64,000 bases of DNA from Flavobacteriaceae bacterium (GTDB taxonomy: Bacteria; Bacteroidota; Bacteroidia; Flavobacteriales; Flavobacteriaceae), in NCBI GenBank assembly GCA_029248405.1, contig JAQWJJ010000002.1, positions 51,544 to 115,543 of the forward strand, written 5' to 3'. Made by a program: the position numbers and the translations under genes. Under the pieces are notes generated by a model. It saw only the letters and a program-made list of their open reading frames with translations. It made no database searches and was not told the origin of the DNA. Of the stretch, positions 8,971 to 18,016 are shown piece after piece. The stretch's first letter is position 1. Each line of letters opens with the position of its first letter.

Positions 8971-11241
8971 ATGGCATTCGACTTAGAAATGATTAAAAAG
9001 GTTTATGCGCATATTCCAGAGCGTGTAGCCCATGCAAGAACACTCACAGGGAAACCTTTGACCCTGTCAGAAAAGATATTATTCAGTCATTTATGGGAAG
9101 GTAATGCCTCTAAAAGTTACCAACGTGGCCAAGATTATGTCGATTTTGCCCCTGACCGTATTGCTTGTCAAGATGCAACAGCGCAAATGGCATTGCTTCA
9201 ATTCATGCAAGCGGGCAAAAGTACGGTGGCCGTGCCCACCACAGTGCATTGTGATCACCTGATACAGGCCAAAACCGGAGCGCAGCAAGATCTTAAATCT
9301 GCCCTTTCCGGTAGTAGTGAGGTTTTTGATTTCTTAGAATCAGTGTCTAATAAATATGGTATTGGTTTTTGGAGGCCTGGTGCAGGCATCATCCATCAAG
9401 TCGTACTCGAAAACTATGCCTTTCCCGGAGGAATGATGATTGGAACAGACTCTCACACCGTGAATGCTGGTGGATTAGGCATGTTGGCTATTGGTGTTGG
9501 TGGTGCAGATGCCGTAGATGTGATGGCTGGGATGGCATGGGAACTGAAATTTCCAAAACTCATCGGCGTTCGTCTTACAGGCAAGATTTCGGGTTGGACA
9601 GCGCCCAAGGATGTCATTCTTAAAGTTGCAGAAATTTTGACGGTTAAAGGAGGTACAGGTGCCGTCGTTGAGTATTTTGGACCTGGAGCAGAAGCCCTCT
9701 CATGTACCGGTAAAGGAACCATTTGTAATATGGGTGCAGAAATAGGAGCCACAACGTCTACTTTTGGTTATGACGCCTCTATGGAGCGTTATCTCAGAGC
9801 TACTGATCGCGCTGAAATTGCGGATTTGGCGAATGAAATCAAAAATGACCTAACAGCAGACCCTGAAGTCTATGCCAACCCAGAAGCTTATTTTGATCAG
9901 GTCATTGATATAGATTTATCCACTTTAATGCCACAGCTTAATGGACCATTTACGCCAGATTTGGCCACAGAGGTGGGTTCAATGAATGGCAAGGCTCAAG
10001 AAAATGGATGGCCTTTGAAGGTTGAATGGGGATTGATCGGATCTTGTACGAATTCTTCTTATGAGGATTTGTCTCGAGCAGCATCAATTGCTCAGCAGGC
10101 TCTTGATAAAAACCTTAAAATAAAGGCTGAGTTGGGCATTAACCCTGGTTCAGAACAAGTACGATACACTGCAGAACGAGATGGGCTTCTTTCAATTTTT
10201 GAGGCCTTAGATGCTAAGATATTTACCAATGCATGTGGCCCATGCATTGGCCAATGGGCGAGATATGAAGACCCAAAAAATGCCCCCAAAAACTCTATTG
10301 TTCATTCTTTTAACCGCAACTTTGCTAAGCGGGCAGATGGAAACCCGAACACCCATGCTTTCGTCGCATCACCTGAGCTTACAGCGGCTATAGCGATCGC
10401 TGGGCGATTAGATTTCAACCCCATTACCGATGCCCTGATCAATGAAGATGGCCAGGAAGTCATGTTGGAGGAGCCAACCGGCTGGGAATTACCGCCAAGC
10501 GGTTTCGATGTTCAAGACAATGGCTACTTAGCGCCTGAGGAGGATGGCAGCCATGTCTCTATTGCCGTCGCTAGTGATTCTGAGAGATTACAGTTGTTAG
10601 ATCCATTTTTGCCGATAAGCAATGGCTCCATGCAGAATATGAAATTATTGATTAAGGCTTCAGGTAAATGTACTACTGACCATATTTCTATGGCTGGACC
10701 ATGGTTGCGCTTCCGAGGACACCTCGACAATATTGCCAACAACACTTTGATTGGTGCCGTTAATGCCTTTAATCAAAAGACGAATTTTGTAAAAAATCAA
10801 CTTACAGGAGCATATGGTGGTGTGCCAGATACGCAAAGGGCTTATAAAGCGGCTGACATCAAAACCATCGTGGTTGGAGATCATAATTATGGCGAGGGCT
10901 CATCACGTGAGCATGCGGCCATGCAGCCACGTCATTTGGGCGTCGCAGTAGTTTTGGTCAAGTCTTTTGCGCGGATTCATGAAACAAATCTCAAGAAACA
11001 AGGGATGTTGGCTTTGACCTTCCAAAACGAATCAGATTATGACCACATATGCGAAGATGATGCGATCAGCATTGTAGATATCGATGGTTTTACCCCTGAT
11101 GTACCTTTGACTCTGGTATTGTCTCATGCCGATGGGTCAACTGAATCTATTGTGGTCAATCATTCATACAACAGTCAACAGATTGAATGGTTCAGAATGG
11201 GTTCTGCGCTCAATCTGATTAAAGAAGAAAATAAGGCTTAA
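8971..11241 (+). CDS. aconitate hydratase
   Basis: 756 residues, the length of the mitochondrial-type aconitase found in Bacteroidota. It interconverts citrate and isocitrate in the TCA cycle using a [4Fe-4S] cluster. Cluster cysteines are visible in [11 protein letters not shown] (one) and [10 protein letters not shown] (two). The substrate-binding segments [20 protein letters not shown] and, near the C-terminus, [11 protein letters not shown] are intact, and the swivelling domain 4 is complete. The start ATG follows an AT-rich upstream region. It appears to be a single-gene unit, convergent with the nucleotidyltransferase gene. Confidence 0.97.
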   Translation: MAFDLEMIKKVYAHIPERVAHARTLTGKPLTLSEKILFSHLWEGNASKSYQRGQDYVDFAPDRIACQDATAQMALLQFMQAGKSTVAVPTTVHCDHLIQAKTGAQQDLKSALSGSSEVFDFLESVSNKYGIGFWRPGAGIIHQVVLENYAFPGGMMIGTDSHTVNAGGLGMLAIGVGGADAVDVMAGMAWELKFPKLIGVRLTGKISGWTAPKDVILKVAEILTVKGGTGAVVEYFGPGAEALSCTGKGTICNMGAEIGATTSTFGYDASMERYLRATDRAEIADLANEIKNDLTADPEVYANPEAYFDQVIDIDLSTLMPQLNGPFTPDLATEVGSMNGKAQENGWPLKVEWGLIGSCTNSSYEDLSRAASIAQQALDKNLKIKAELGINPGSEQVRYTAERDGLLSIFEALDAKIFTNACGPCIGQWARYEDPKNAPKNSIVHSFNRNFAKRADGNPNTHAFVASPELTAAIAIAGRLDFNPITDALINEDGQEVMLEEPTGWELPPSGFDVQDNGYLAPEEDGSHVSIAVASDSERLQLLDPFLPISNGSMQNMKLLIKASGKCTTDHISMAGPWLRFRGHLDNIANNTLIGAVNAFNQKTNFVKNQLTGAYGGVPDTQRAYKAADIKTIVVGDHNYGEGSSREHAAMQPRHLGVAVVLVKSFARIHETNLKKQGMLALTFQNESDYDHICEDDAISIVDIDGFTPDVPLTLVLSHADGSTESIVVNHSYNSQQIEWFRMGSALNLIKEENKA

Positions 11242-11268
11242 GTCAACCAAAATCTGCTCTTTGGTCGG

Positions 11269-12108
11269 CTAGTGATCGAGTCCAAGCTGCTTTTCTACCA
11301 AGGCAATGTCTGATGCAGCTGTCAGATCCGGAACATGTTCGGCTATTTCCAGAACCTGTATCGGACAGCTCAAGTCTTTTACCAATATTTGGGCTGCCAT
11401 TGGCAGCTCTTTTTCTTGTCGTATTGGATGTGTGGGACAAACTCTAAGGGCTCTAATGATGTCTGATCCGTTAAATTTCCACAAATTCATGCTCACCAGT
11501 AGTCTGTTCATGCGTTCTTGGATCCAGCCAGTCATCTCTTCATTTGGTTTTTCTTCAAGTTGCAATAGCTCTTTGTTTTCATTGACCACCAATAGGGCAA
11601 AGGCTCGGATTTTAGTTATTGGGAATTTTAATGCATCGCGATCATAACTCATTAAGGCATTTGGCGCGTCACACTGACGCAAAAGTGTCAAGGCTTTGAT
11701 TGAATATAAATTGTCCGCATTACACAACACAAACGAAGCTGAACTCAATTTTGGATACTGCTGAAGTGCCTGCAAAAGGGCATCTGCAGTGCCCATTGGC
11801 TTGAGTGCGTCATTCGGGAGGTATTGGATGGCATATGCGATGCGCAGACCTCGATAAAGGTTACCGTGTTCCCTTTGGCCATAGCGTTCTTTGAATTCTT
11901 CAGAACCCGGCGACACAACCAATACCACGTCTTTGAAACCTGCCTTTACGACATTATTTAACAAAAAGTCCAATGCTGGTATTTTTGCAGTGCCCAACGG
12001 AATGAGGGCTTTGTTGGTGGGCATTAGATCACTTTTTTGTGCCTGGGCCAGAGTTTTTTTCATCCGACTCGAAGCGCCAGCAGCCAAAATGATGAGTGTT
12101 TCTGTCAT
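11269..12108 (-). CDS. NDP-sugar nucleotidyltransferase, third gene of a sugar-salvage operon
   Basis: 279 residues from the ATG at 12108; the upstream in-frame extension lies inside the kinase gene and was discarded. It has the nucleotidyltransferase fold: N-terminal ILAAGASSRM with a later K-A-L-I-P-L-G, a GTADALLQAL base-binding segment and VLCNADNLY in place of the usual G-D metal site. Such enzymes join a sugar-1-phosphate to an NTP. Its ATG overlaps the kinase stop as ATGA. Together with that kinase it could make a nucleotide sugar. Nucleotide and sugar specificity cannot be read by eye; UTP with GalNAc-1-phosphate is an inference from the GH109-like first gene. Confidence 0.8.
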   Translation of the reverse strand: MTETLIILAAGASSRMKKTLAQAQKSDLMPTNKALIPLGTAKIPALDFLLNNVVKAGFKDVVLVVSPGSEEFKERYGQREHGNLYRGLRIAYAIQYLPNDALKPMGTADALLQALQQYPKLSSASFVLCNADNLYSIKALTLLRQCDAPNALMSYDRDALKFPITKIRAFALLVVNENKELLQLEEKPNEEMTGWIQERMNRLLVSMNLWKFNGSDIIRALRVCPTHPIRQEKELPMAAQILVKDLSCPIQVLEIAEHVPDLTAASDIALVEKQLGLDH

Positions 12109-13205
12109 TGGGTTGTAAGTTGGTGACCTGATCTGAATTTGATTGGATAAACATTTTTGGCACCCGCGCGAGATACCGCTGAAACAATTGAGGCTGCCTG
12201 ATTTTCTGGCACTAAAAATAAGGCACAACCCCCGTGCCCTGAACCTACAATTTTTGCGCCATAAGCTCCATGTTGGAGACCGATGTCAATCAGTTCATCA
12301 ATTTTTGGATGAGACACCTTGAGGCACTTGCTCAATTGGTGATGGTGTCTGGTCATGAGCTGGCCGAGCTGCGCAGCACTTGGATCACTGCTCACCAATA
12401 TTTTGAGGGCACTCTGGGTGATATCGTGGTTGTGGATTGCCGCCGCAAAATAGGGTTGTAAATCCCTCGTTATATGGGGTAAAATTCTTGCCAAGTCGGC
12501 GGGTGTCGCTTTTTTTAAGTCAAATTGAGGATCAATTTTTTTTGCCAAATCTGTCGCCTTTTGGGCGTTTGTTCTGACCTCACCAAGAGTGCCAAGAGTG
12601 TCTTTGCCTATTCCAGACTCTGCCAATACCATGGTCAGTTGTGGCAGTGGCAGTGGAGTGACCACCAAATTTTTGCCAGTTTCCAAAAAGATCAATCCAC
12701 CATGCGCAATGGTATATTGATCCATTTGCCCCCCTGGGCTGTTGTGCTCTAATACCTCTGCCTCGAAGGCCATTTGACCAATCAATAGTGGTGTTATGGG
12801 CTGGTCACAACCGAATGCATGCAACAAAACTTTGATCCAGCCGACGGTCAAGGCCGAAGAACTTGAAACACCCGCGTTAATCGGTATGTTGCTGGTGATT
12901 GAAACCTTTAGCCCAGAATCAGGAACACAGCCATAGCGTTGTAAAACTCTTAAGCCTGAGTTGAAAAAATCAATTGGTGTTTGGTTATTACGTTCTTGAT
13001 CCAAGAGGCTTATGGAGCAGTGTTGTTCCAGATCTTTTAATTCAATATAAAGTATCTCATCCTTAGTGTGGGTGACATGAAAAGTCATGGAGCGGTCAAT
13101 CGCTCCGGCAATGACGGGTAAATCGAGATAATCTTGATGATCACCAAAGAGACAGACCCTTGCTGAAGTTTCTATGGTGAAAGGACGAAATGGGGCCTGT
13201 GTCAC
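12105..13205 (-). CDS. GHMP-family sugar kinase (galactokinase-like)
   Basis: 366 residues if it starts at the GTG at 13205; a TTG at 13226 would add 7 residues, and there is no ATG. It has all three GHMP motifs: substrate motif ARVCLFGDHQDY (galactokinases have GEHTDY), ATP-binding P-I-N-A-G-V-S-S-S-S-A-L, and C-terminal KIVGSGHGGCALF. The acidic catalytic segment GGQMDQY corresponds to galactokinase G-x-M-D-Q. Predicted reaction: ATP-dependent phosphorylation of a sugar at C1. The GTG shares one base with the TAG stop of the upstream gene (TAGTG), and its own stop overlaps the nucleotidyltransferase start, so translation is coupled through all three genes. Substrate might be galactose, GalNAc, arabinose or similar. 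Confidence 0.85.
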   Translation of the reverse strand: MTQAPFRPFTIETSARVCLFGDHQDYLDLPVIAGAIDRSMTFHVTHTKDEILYIELKDLEQHCSISLLDQERNNQTPIDFFNSGLRVLQRYGCVPDSGLKVSITSNIPINAGVSSSSALTVGWIKVLLHAFGCDQPITPLLIGQMAFEAEVLEHNSPGGQMDQYTIAHGGLIFLETGKNLVVTPLPLPQLTMVLAESGIGKDTLGTLGEVRTNAQKATDLAKKIDPQFDLKKATPADLARILPHITRDLQPYFAAAIHNHDITQSALKILVSSDPSAAQLGQLMTRHHHQLSKCLKVSHPKIDELIDIGLQHGAYGAKIVGSGHGGCALFLVPENQAASIVSAVSRAGAKNVYPIKFRSGHQLTTQ

Positions 13206-14566
13206 TAGTAGGTTGTTTTGGTCCAATCGTATGGCTTGCGCTTGACCCAGTTGCCTCGAGTAAAGTCTGGAAAATCTTGTGGCGCACCATTGTTGGCGAT
13301 GGATTGCTCAGAGAGTGGTGTAATGGCACTCCAAGCGGCCGCATCGTAGACATCCAAAGGCGGCGCAATATTTTTTTTGGCTGAGGCAACAAAGGCTTGT
13401 AAAACAAAAAAGTCCATGCCGCCATGACCAGCGCCTGTCGCGATATCACCATATTTCTGCCATAATGGATGGTCATATTCTTTCAGCCAATTGGAGGCGT
13501 CATCCCAACGATGCGGGTGTTCTGAGCGCTCCTCGATATAAATGCGATTGCCATCGACTTCCCAAATACCAGAACTGCCTTGGACACGAAACCCCAATGA
13601 GTAGGGCCGCGGTGAATTGCAGTCGTGGGTCACAATGATCGTTTCTCCTCGAGCAGTTTCAATCATTGAGGTAATGATGTCTCCTTGTTTGAATTTGAGT
13701 TGAGCATTTGGATGATTTTCCCCGCCGTGCTTAACGACATAATTATGTAACCCAACACCTTTGGTGGCCATTGTGGTGATACTGACAAATCTATTGCCTC
13801 TGTTGATGTCTGACATTACAGCTATCGGACCAACGCCATGAGTTGGATAAACATCTGCGTTTCTAAGTAAGCTGTGTTGGGTGCGCCATGCAGATTCTGA
13901 GATCCCTTTTTCTCCAAATTCAACGCCCAATCCATAAGCACTTTTGCCATCATTGAATTTGACAAAGCGCAAATCATGTTGATAACCACACCTAAAATGC
14001 AGCAATTCGCCAAAAACATCTGCTCTGACCATGTTCAAAACGGCCATAATGTCCCGTCGGTAACAAACATTCTCCAGTATCATCAGGTGTGTCCCTGTTT
14101 GTTCATGAACATTGACCAAATCCCAGCATTCTTCCATCGTGTTGGCTGCAGAGACTTCAAGTCCCGTATACTTTCCTGCGCGCAGCGCATCTTTGGCCAT
14201 TCGGGTGTGCCACAGCCATGGTGTACTGATGATCACGGCATCAACATTACTTTGGGCTAATAAGTTTTTATAATCAAAGTCATTTTTCTCAAAAACAAGG
14301 GGTTGAGGTTGTCCTGATTCGGCAATCATTTGTTGGGCCAGGGCGTTGCGCTCTGGATCAATATCGCAAATTGCGGTGACTAAACAATCATCACGCAATA
14401 ATAAATTGCGTAAGTGGTTTGTTCCCCTTAGACCGACACCGATCAACCCGACCTTGAGCAAATCGGAAGATTCTGAAGTATTTATGGCAGACGCCCAGCT
14501 TGGCAGTACAGATAGAGAGGCACTTGCAAGGGCAGTTGTTTTGACAAAATTTCGTCTCGAACTCAT
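13205..14566 (-). CDS. exported Gfo/Idh/MocA oxidoreductase-fold protein resembling GH109 alpha-N-acetylgalactosaminidase
   Basis: 453 residues from the ATG at 14566. The N-terminus SSRRNFVKTTALA...WASA is a Tat-type signal. Then comes a Rossmann NAD site (VGLIGVGLRGTNHL), STPWLWHTRMA, ENVCYRRD, GYQHDLR, EFGEKGISESAWRT, YPTHGVGP, SLGFRVQG, GAGHGGMDFF and the C-terminal ITPLSEQSI and FPDFTRG. I recognise these as the landmarks of GH109, NAD-dependent enzymes that remove terminal alpha-GalNAc, within the wider Gfo/Idh/MocA family. It would act in the periplasm. A candidate -7 box TATTTTTA lies at 14583-14590 on the minus strand. First gene of the operon with the sugar kinase and nucleotidyltransferase. 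Confidence 0.85.
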   Translation of the reverse strand: MSSRRNFVKTTALASASLSVLPSWASAINTSESSDLLKVGLIGVGLRGTNHLRNLLLRDDCLVTAICDIDPERNALAQQMIAESGQPQPLVFEKNDFDYKNLLAQSNVDAVIISTPWLWHTRMAKDALRAGKYTGLEVSAANTMEECWDLVNVHEQTGTHLMILENVCYRRDIMAVLNMVRADVFGELLHFRCGYQHDLRFVKFNDGKSAYGLGVEFGEKGISESAWRTQHSLLRNADVYPTHGVGPIAVMSDINRGNRFVSITTMATKGVGLHNYVVKHGGENHPNAQLKFKQGDIITSMIETARGETIIVTHDCNSPRPYSLGFRVQGSSGIWEVDGNRIYIEERSEHPHRWDDASNWLKEYDHPLWQKYGDIATGAGHGGMDFFVLQAFVASAKKNIAPPLDVYDAAAWSAITPLSEQSIANNGAPQDFPDFTRGNWVKRKPYDWTKTTY

Positions 14567-14722
14567 GGCTTTTGGTTTTTTATAAAAATAGCAATTTTCG
14601 ACCAACACTATTGACTTGTTGTTTGTTTTATTGGGCCGAATCACAAAATTATGACACGTATTCTGGGTTTGATTTGTCAGAGCGAATTCGATCAGGTACT
14701 TCAAGTGCTCCCTTAAAATCTG

Positions 14723-14730
14723 TATCTTTA
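14723..14730 (+). promoter_or_regulatory. -7 box (TATCTTTA) of the first menaquinone operon
   Basis: Seven of eight match to TATCTTTG, 20 nt before the thioesterase ATG. The 184-nt gap 14567-14750 holds divergent promoters, this one and one for the GH109-like gene, and nothing else I can recognise. Confidence 0.5.
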
Positions 14731-14750
14731 TCTGATCAAAAACAACGTAT

Positions 14751-15170
14751 ATGTCTTTCGATCATTCTGATTTGTTGCAACACGCCAACTCCATTTGTAA
14801 GGATACATTAATGGAAACTTTACAAATAGAATTTGTGGCCATAGACCAGGATTCAATTACGGCCAAAATGCCGGTGAATTCTCGCGTTTTTCAGCCTGAT
14901 GGCATACTGCATGGAGGAGCAACACTGGCCTTGGCAGAAAGTGTAGGCAGCGCAGCAGCGCAAATTTTTCTTGGAAAAAAGGACATTCAGGTCAGAGGCA
15001 TACAGCTATCAGGAAATCATGTCAAAAGTGTCAAAGAAGGCCATGTTTGGGCAACTGCGCGCTTGATTCATGGGGGAAGAACAACCCAGCTGTGGGAGAT
15101 TCGTGTGGTCAACGATCAGAAAGATTTGGTCTCATTGGTCAAATTGACCACCATGATTTTGAATCGTTGA
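14751..15170 (+). CDS. hotdog-fold thioesterase, probable 1,4-dihydroxy-2-naphthoyl-CoA hydrolase
   Basis: 139 residues of PaaI-type hotdog thioesterase with the signature GILHGGATLALAES (about residues 44-57), where the helix-start and acidic residue form the active site. It lies 1 nt before menF and starts the menaquinone gene run, so the natural substrate is probably 1,4-dihydroxy-2-naphthoyl-CoA, the product of MenB, whose thioester must be cleaved before MenA acts. The fold is clear from sequence; the substrate is inferred from context. Confidence 0.85.
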   Translation: MSFDHSDLLQHANSICKDTLMETLQIEFVAIDQDSITAKMPVNSRVFQPDGILHGGATLALAESVGSAAAQIFLGKKDIQVRGIQLSGNHVKSVKEGHVWATARLIHGGRTTQLWEIRVVNDQKDLVSLVKLTTMILNR

Positions 15171-15171
15171 T

Positions 15172-16260
15172 ATGTTAGACCAGTTGATCAATCATGTGCG
15201 GATGCATCTGCAAAACCAAAAGAGTTTTGTGGTTTTTGTCAAGCCGCAAGAGGTCCATCTCGAGGGCTGGTTTTCTTCTGAACAAGCTGATGAGGCCAAT
15301 GCCATTGGGCCACAAAATCCTGCCCAAGGGCCCCAATTCATCATGCAAGATTTTGATGTGTCGGTCCCTGCCAAAATATTGAACAAGAATGATTGTGCGG
15401 TAATCCATGCCCCGCTTGAGGAAGAACCCAATGTACTAAAGGACTATAATTTTACAGCCTCAACTGAGACAGGCGCTACCTACACGTCGTTGATTGTCAA
15501 GGCGATTCAATCGATGAGAAATGGCCTTTTTGATAAAGTAGTCTTGTCTCGTGCCCACCAAATTGACCTGAGCCACTGCGATTGGTCGTTACTTTTATCT
15601 CGTCTGATGTCTTGTGACCTCAAGGCTTTTAGATATCTATGGCATCATCCTGACGAGGGCATATGGCTCGGAGCCACACCAGAGCTCTTGATCGGCGGAG
15701 GCGATCGCAGATACCAGACAATGGCTTTGGCGGGAACGCAATGGAATATCAGAGGAGAAGATGTCCGATGGACGACAAAAGAGCGCAACGAGCATCAATG
15801 GGTCATTGATGATATTCACCAGCGACTGGATCGGATCAGTAATCAAGTCGAAATTGGTCCAACCCAGACCCATCAGGCGGGTCGGTTGCAGCATCTCAAA
15901 ACAGGTGTAACGGGATCTCTGCAGCATGGTATTTCCTTTTTAGAGGCGGCACTTGTATTGCATCCCACTCCAGCCGTCTGTGGCTATCCACGATCGCAAG
16001 CACAGGCTTTTATCATCGAAAATGAAGGCTATGACCGACGTTATTATACTGGTTTTTTGGGCCTTATTGACAATGCCAAGGACACAGCGGCATTATTTGT
16101 TAACCTGCGTTGTATGTCCGTATCTGGACTGAATGCAAGAATTTATGTTGGAGGTGGTCTGACCATCAATAGTGATCCTGAGGTTGAGTTTGAAGAGACA
16201 CAAAAAAAACTAGGCACTATGGGGTCAGTTATTGCCCCGTTTCTTAAGTCAGGGCTATAG
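15172..16260 (+). CDS. menF: isochorismate synthase
   Basis: 362 residues. It converts chorismate to isochorismate, the first step of menaquinone synthesis. Chorismate-binding fold landmarks are visible: KVVLSRAHQI, ATPELLI, MALAGTQ, TPAVCGYPR, YTGFLGLID, VNLRCM and IYVGGGLT with D-P-E-x-E-x-E-E-T. It is shorter than the enterobacterial enzyme at the N-terminus but matches Bacteroidota MenF. It is directly downstream of the thioesterase gene (1 nt between stop and start) and 21 nt upstream of menD. Siderophore-type isochorismate synthases have the same fold, but the menD neighbour settles the role. Confidence 0.93.
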   Translation: MLDQLINHVRMHLQNQKSFVVFVKPQEVHLEGWFSSEQADEANAIGPQNPAQGPQFIMQDFDVSVPAKILNKNDCAVIHAPLEEEPNVLKDYNFTASTETGATYTSLIVKAIQSMRNGLFDKVVLSRAHQIDLSHCDWSLLLSRLMSCDLKAFRYLWHHPDEGIWLGATPELLIGGGDRRYQTMALAGTQWNIRGEDVRWTTKERNEHQWVIDDIHQRLDRISNQVEIGPTQTHQAGRLQHLKTGVTGSLQHGISFLEAALVLHPTPAVCGYPRSQAQAFIIENEGYDRRYYTGFLGLIDNAKDTAALFVNLRCMSVSGLNARIYVGGGLTINSDPEVEFEETQKKLGTMGSVIAPFLKSGL

Positions 16261-16268
16261 GCTTTTTG

Positions 16269-16276
16269 TATCTTTG
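16269..16276 (+). promoter_or_regulatory. menD promoter -7 box (TATCTTTG), nearly abutting the start codon
   Basis: Exact consensus with only 5 nt between the box and the menD ATG at 16282, so a transcript from it would have essentially no leader. It also rules out the GTG at 16276 as the likely start because that codon overlaps the box. Confidence 0.55.
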
Positions 16277-16281
16277 TGCCG

Positions 16282-17955
16282 ATGAGTTTCTCTTCTAAAA
16301 TACGCTCCCATTTGGTGGTGCAGCAATGTGCAAAGGCCGGTATCGTGCATGTGGTGCTCTCGCCTGGATCAAGAAATGCTCCATTGATTATGGATTTTAC
16401 AGGGTACAAGGGATTCCAGTGCTACAGTATTGTTGATGAACGTTCCGCAGGTTTTTTTGCCCTTGGATTGGCCCAACAGACTAAGAAGCCAGTGGCCTTG
16501 GTGTGTACCTCAGGGACTGCATTACTCAACTATTACCCAGCAGTAGCGGAGGCTTATTACAGTGAAATACCATTGGTGGTTATTTCTGCCGACCGACCAG
16601 AGGAATTCATTGGTATAGGAGAAGGCCAAACCATTGAGCAAAGATCAGTTTTTGGCAAGCATATTGGTAAAGAAGTGCACTTGAGTAGTGACGATCTCAC
16701 CATGACTGAGCATACTCAAGAGCTGATCCAAACCTTGACTTTTGCTTGCAGCAAGCGATTGCCCATTCACATCAATATTCCTTTTGCAGAACCCCTCTAT
16801 GACCTGTTGGATGGTCCCATGACTATAGAGCATCAGGGGCCAGCTTTCAGTACAGAGGCGGTTGCGCCAATGGATCGTGATATAAAGGAATCTCAGACAG
16901 CTTTTGCCAATTATCAAAAAATAATGATCCTTGTCGGCACTCTTCCGGAAGGGACAATAAGTCAAGTATTGATCGATTTTATGGCGTCCAACCCATCGGT
17001 CCTGGTGCTAAAAGAGAGCACTTCAAACTTGCACCACCCAAATTTCATCTCTGGAATTGATCAACTCATTTCGGCACTGGGTCATGATGAATTTGCCGAG
17101 TTGAAGCCTGATCTTTTGATCACCATGGGGGGTATGGTGATTTCAAAACGCATCAAGTCGTTTTTGAGGCAATACAAACCAGAGTGCCATTGGCATATTG
17201 GAGAGGGACGAGCCAATAATACCTTCTTCGCGTTGACGGATCACTGGAATATGGCTCCAGAACGATTTTGGGGCTTGATGACCCAGACCCAGTCAAAGCC
17301 CTCAGGGTACCGCGATTATTGGCGAGACATTGGGCAACAAAGGAGGTCTGCACATGAACGATTTGTTTCTTCAGCACCCTTTTCTGATTTGAGTGTATAT
17401 GCACAAGTCATGAAATCCATACCTGATCATTACATCGTGCATATGGCCAATAGTGCTGGAGTGAGGTATGCACAGCTTATGCCACAGAATCCAAGTCATC
17501 ATGTCTACTGCAATAGAGGAACCAGCGGTATAGAAGGCAGCAGCAGTACCTCTGTTGGTGCTGCTTCAATAGCCAAACGACCAGTGGTCTTGATCACAGG
17601 GGACTTGAGTTTTTTTTACGACAGCAATGCTTTTTGGAATCAATACGTACCACAATCTTATCGCGTTATCCTTGTGAATAATGAGGGAGGGGGTATTTTT
17701 AGAATTTTACCTAAAGCAAAATCGATAGATGGATTTGCAGAATTCCTCGAAACCAAGCACACGCGTAGTGCTCAGACGCTAATTAGTGAATATAATTGGG
17801 GTTATAAAAGTGTGGCCTCGAGTGGCGCACTCGTGGCCGCTTTAGTTGATTTTTTCGACGATTCAGACCAGCCTAAATTATTGGAGATTAAAACTCCAAG
17901 CACCCTTAACGATGAAGTCCTAACGGACTATTTCAGAGCGCTTGAGCCAAAATAA
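16282..17955 (+). CDS. menD: 2-succinyl-5-enolpyruvyl-6-hydroxy-3-cyclohexene-1-carboxylate synthase
   Basis: 557 residues. A thiamine diphosphate enzyme that adds the 2-oxoglutarate-derived succinyl unit to isochorismate. N-terminal SPGSRNAPL and DERSAGFFALGLA (with the catalytic Glu that activates the cofactor) are followed by the C-terminal cofactor-binding ITGDLSFFYDSNAFWN and NNEGGGIF. I start it at the ATG 16282 rather than an in-frame GTG six bases upstream, because a -7 promoter box occupies the GTG. It may be read both from the menF transcript and from its own promoter. Confidence 0.95.
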   Translation: MSFSSKIRSHLVVQQCAKAGIVHVVLSPGSRNAPLIMDFTGYKGFQCYSIVDERSAGFFALGLAQQTKKPVALVCTSGTALLNYYPAVAEAYYSEIPLVVISADRPEEFIGIGEGQTIEQRSVFGKHIGKEVHLSSDDLTMTEHTQELIQTLTFACSKRLPIHINIPFAEPLYDLLDGPMTIEHQGPAFSTEAVAPMDRDIKESQTAFANYQKIMILVGTLPEGTISQVLIDFMASNPSVLVLKESTSNLHHPNFISGIDQLISALGHDEFAELKPDLLITMGGMVISKRIKSFLRQYKPECHWHIGEGRANNTFFALTDHWNMAPERFWGLMTQTQSKPSGYRDYWRDIGQQRRSAHERFVSSAPFSDLSVYAQVMKSIPDHYIVHMANSAGVRYAQLMPQNPSHHVYCNRGTSGIEGSSSTSVGAASIAKRPVVLITGDLSFFYDSNAFWNQYVPQSYRVILVNNEGGGIFRILPKAKSIDGFAEFLETKHTRSAQTLISEYNWGYKSVASSGALVAALVDFFDDSDQPKLLEIKTPSTLNDEVLTDYFRALEPK

Positions 17956-18004
17956 TTCTGCCCCGAGTCCTCTATATTCCTGAAGCTTGTGTTGAGTATT
18001 TGCT

Positions 18005-18012
18005 TACCTTTG
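18005..18012 (+). promoter_or_regulatory. -7 box (TACCTTTG) of the S1-domain gene
   Basis: Exact TAnnTTTG match, 4 nt before the start ATG, again predicting a leaderless or nearly leaderless transcript. Confidence 0.55.
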
Positions 18013-18016
18013 CGCC

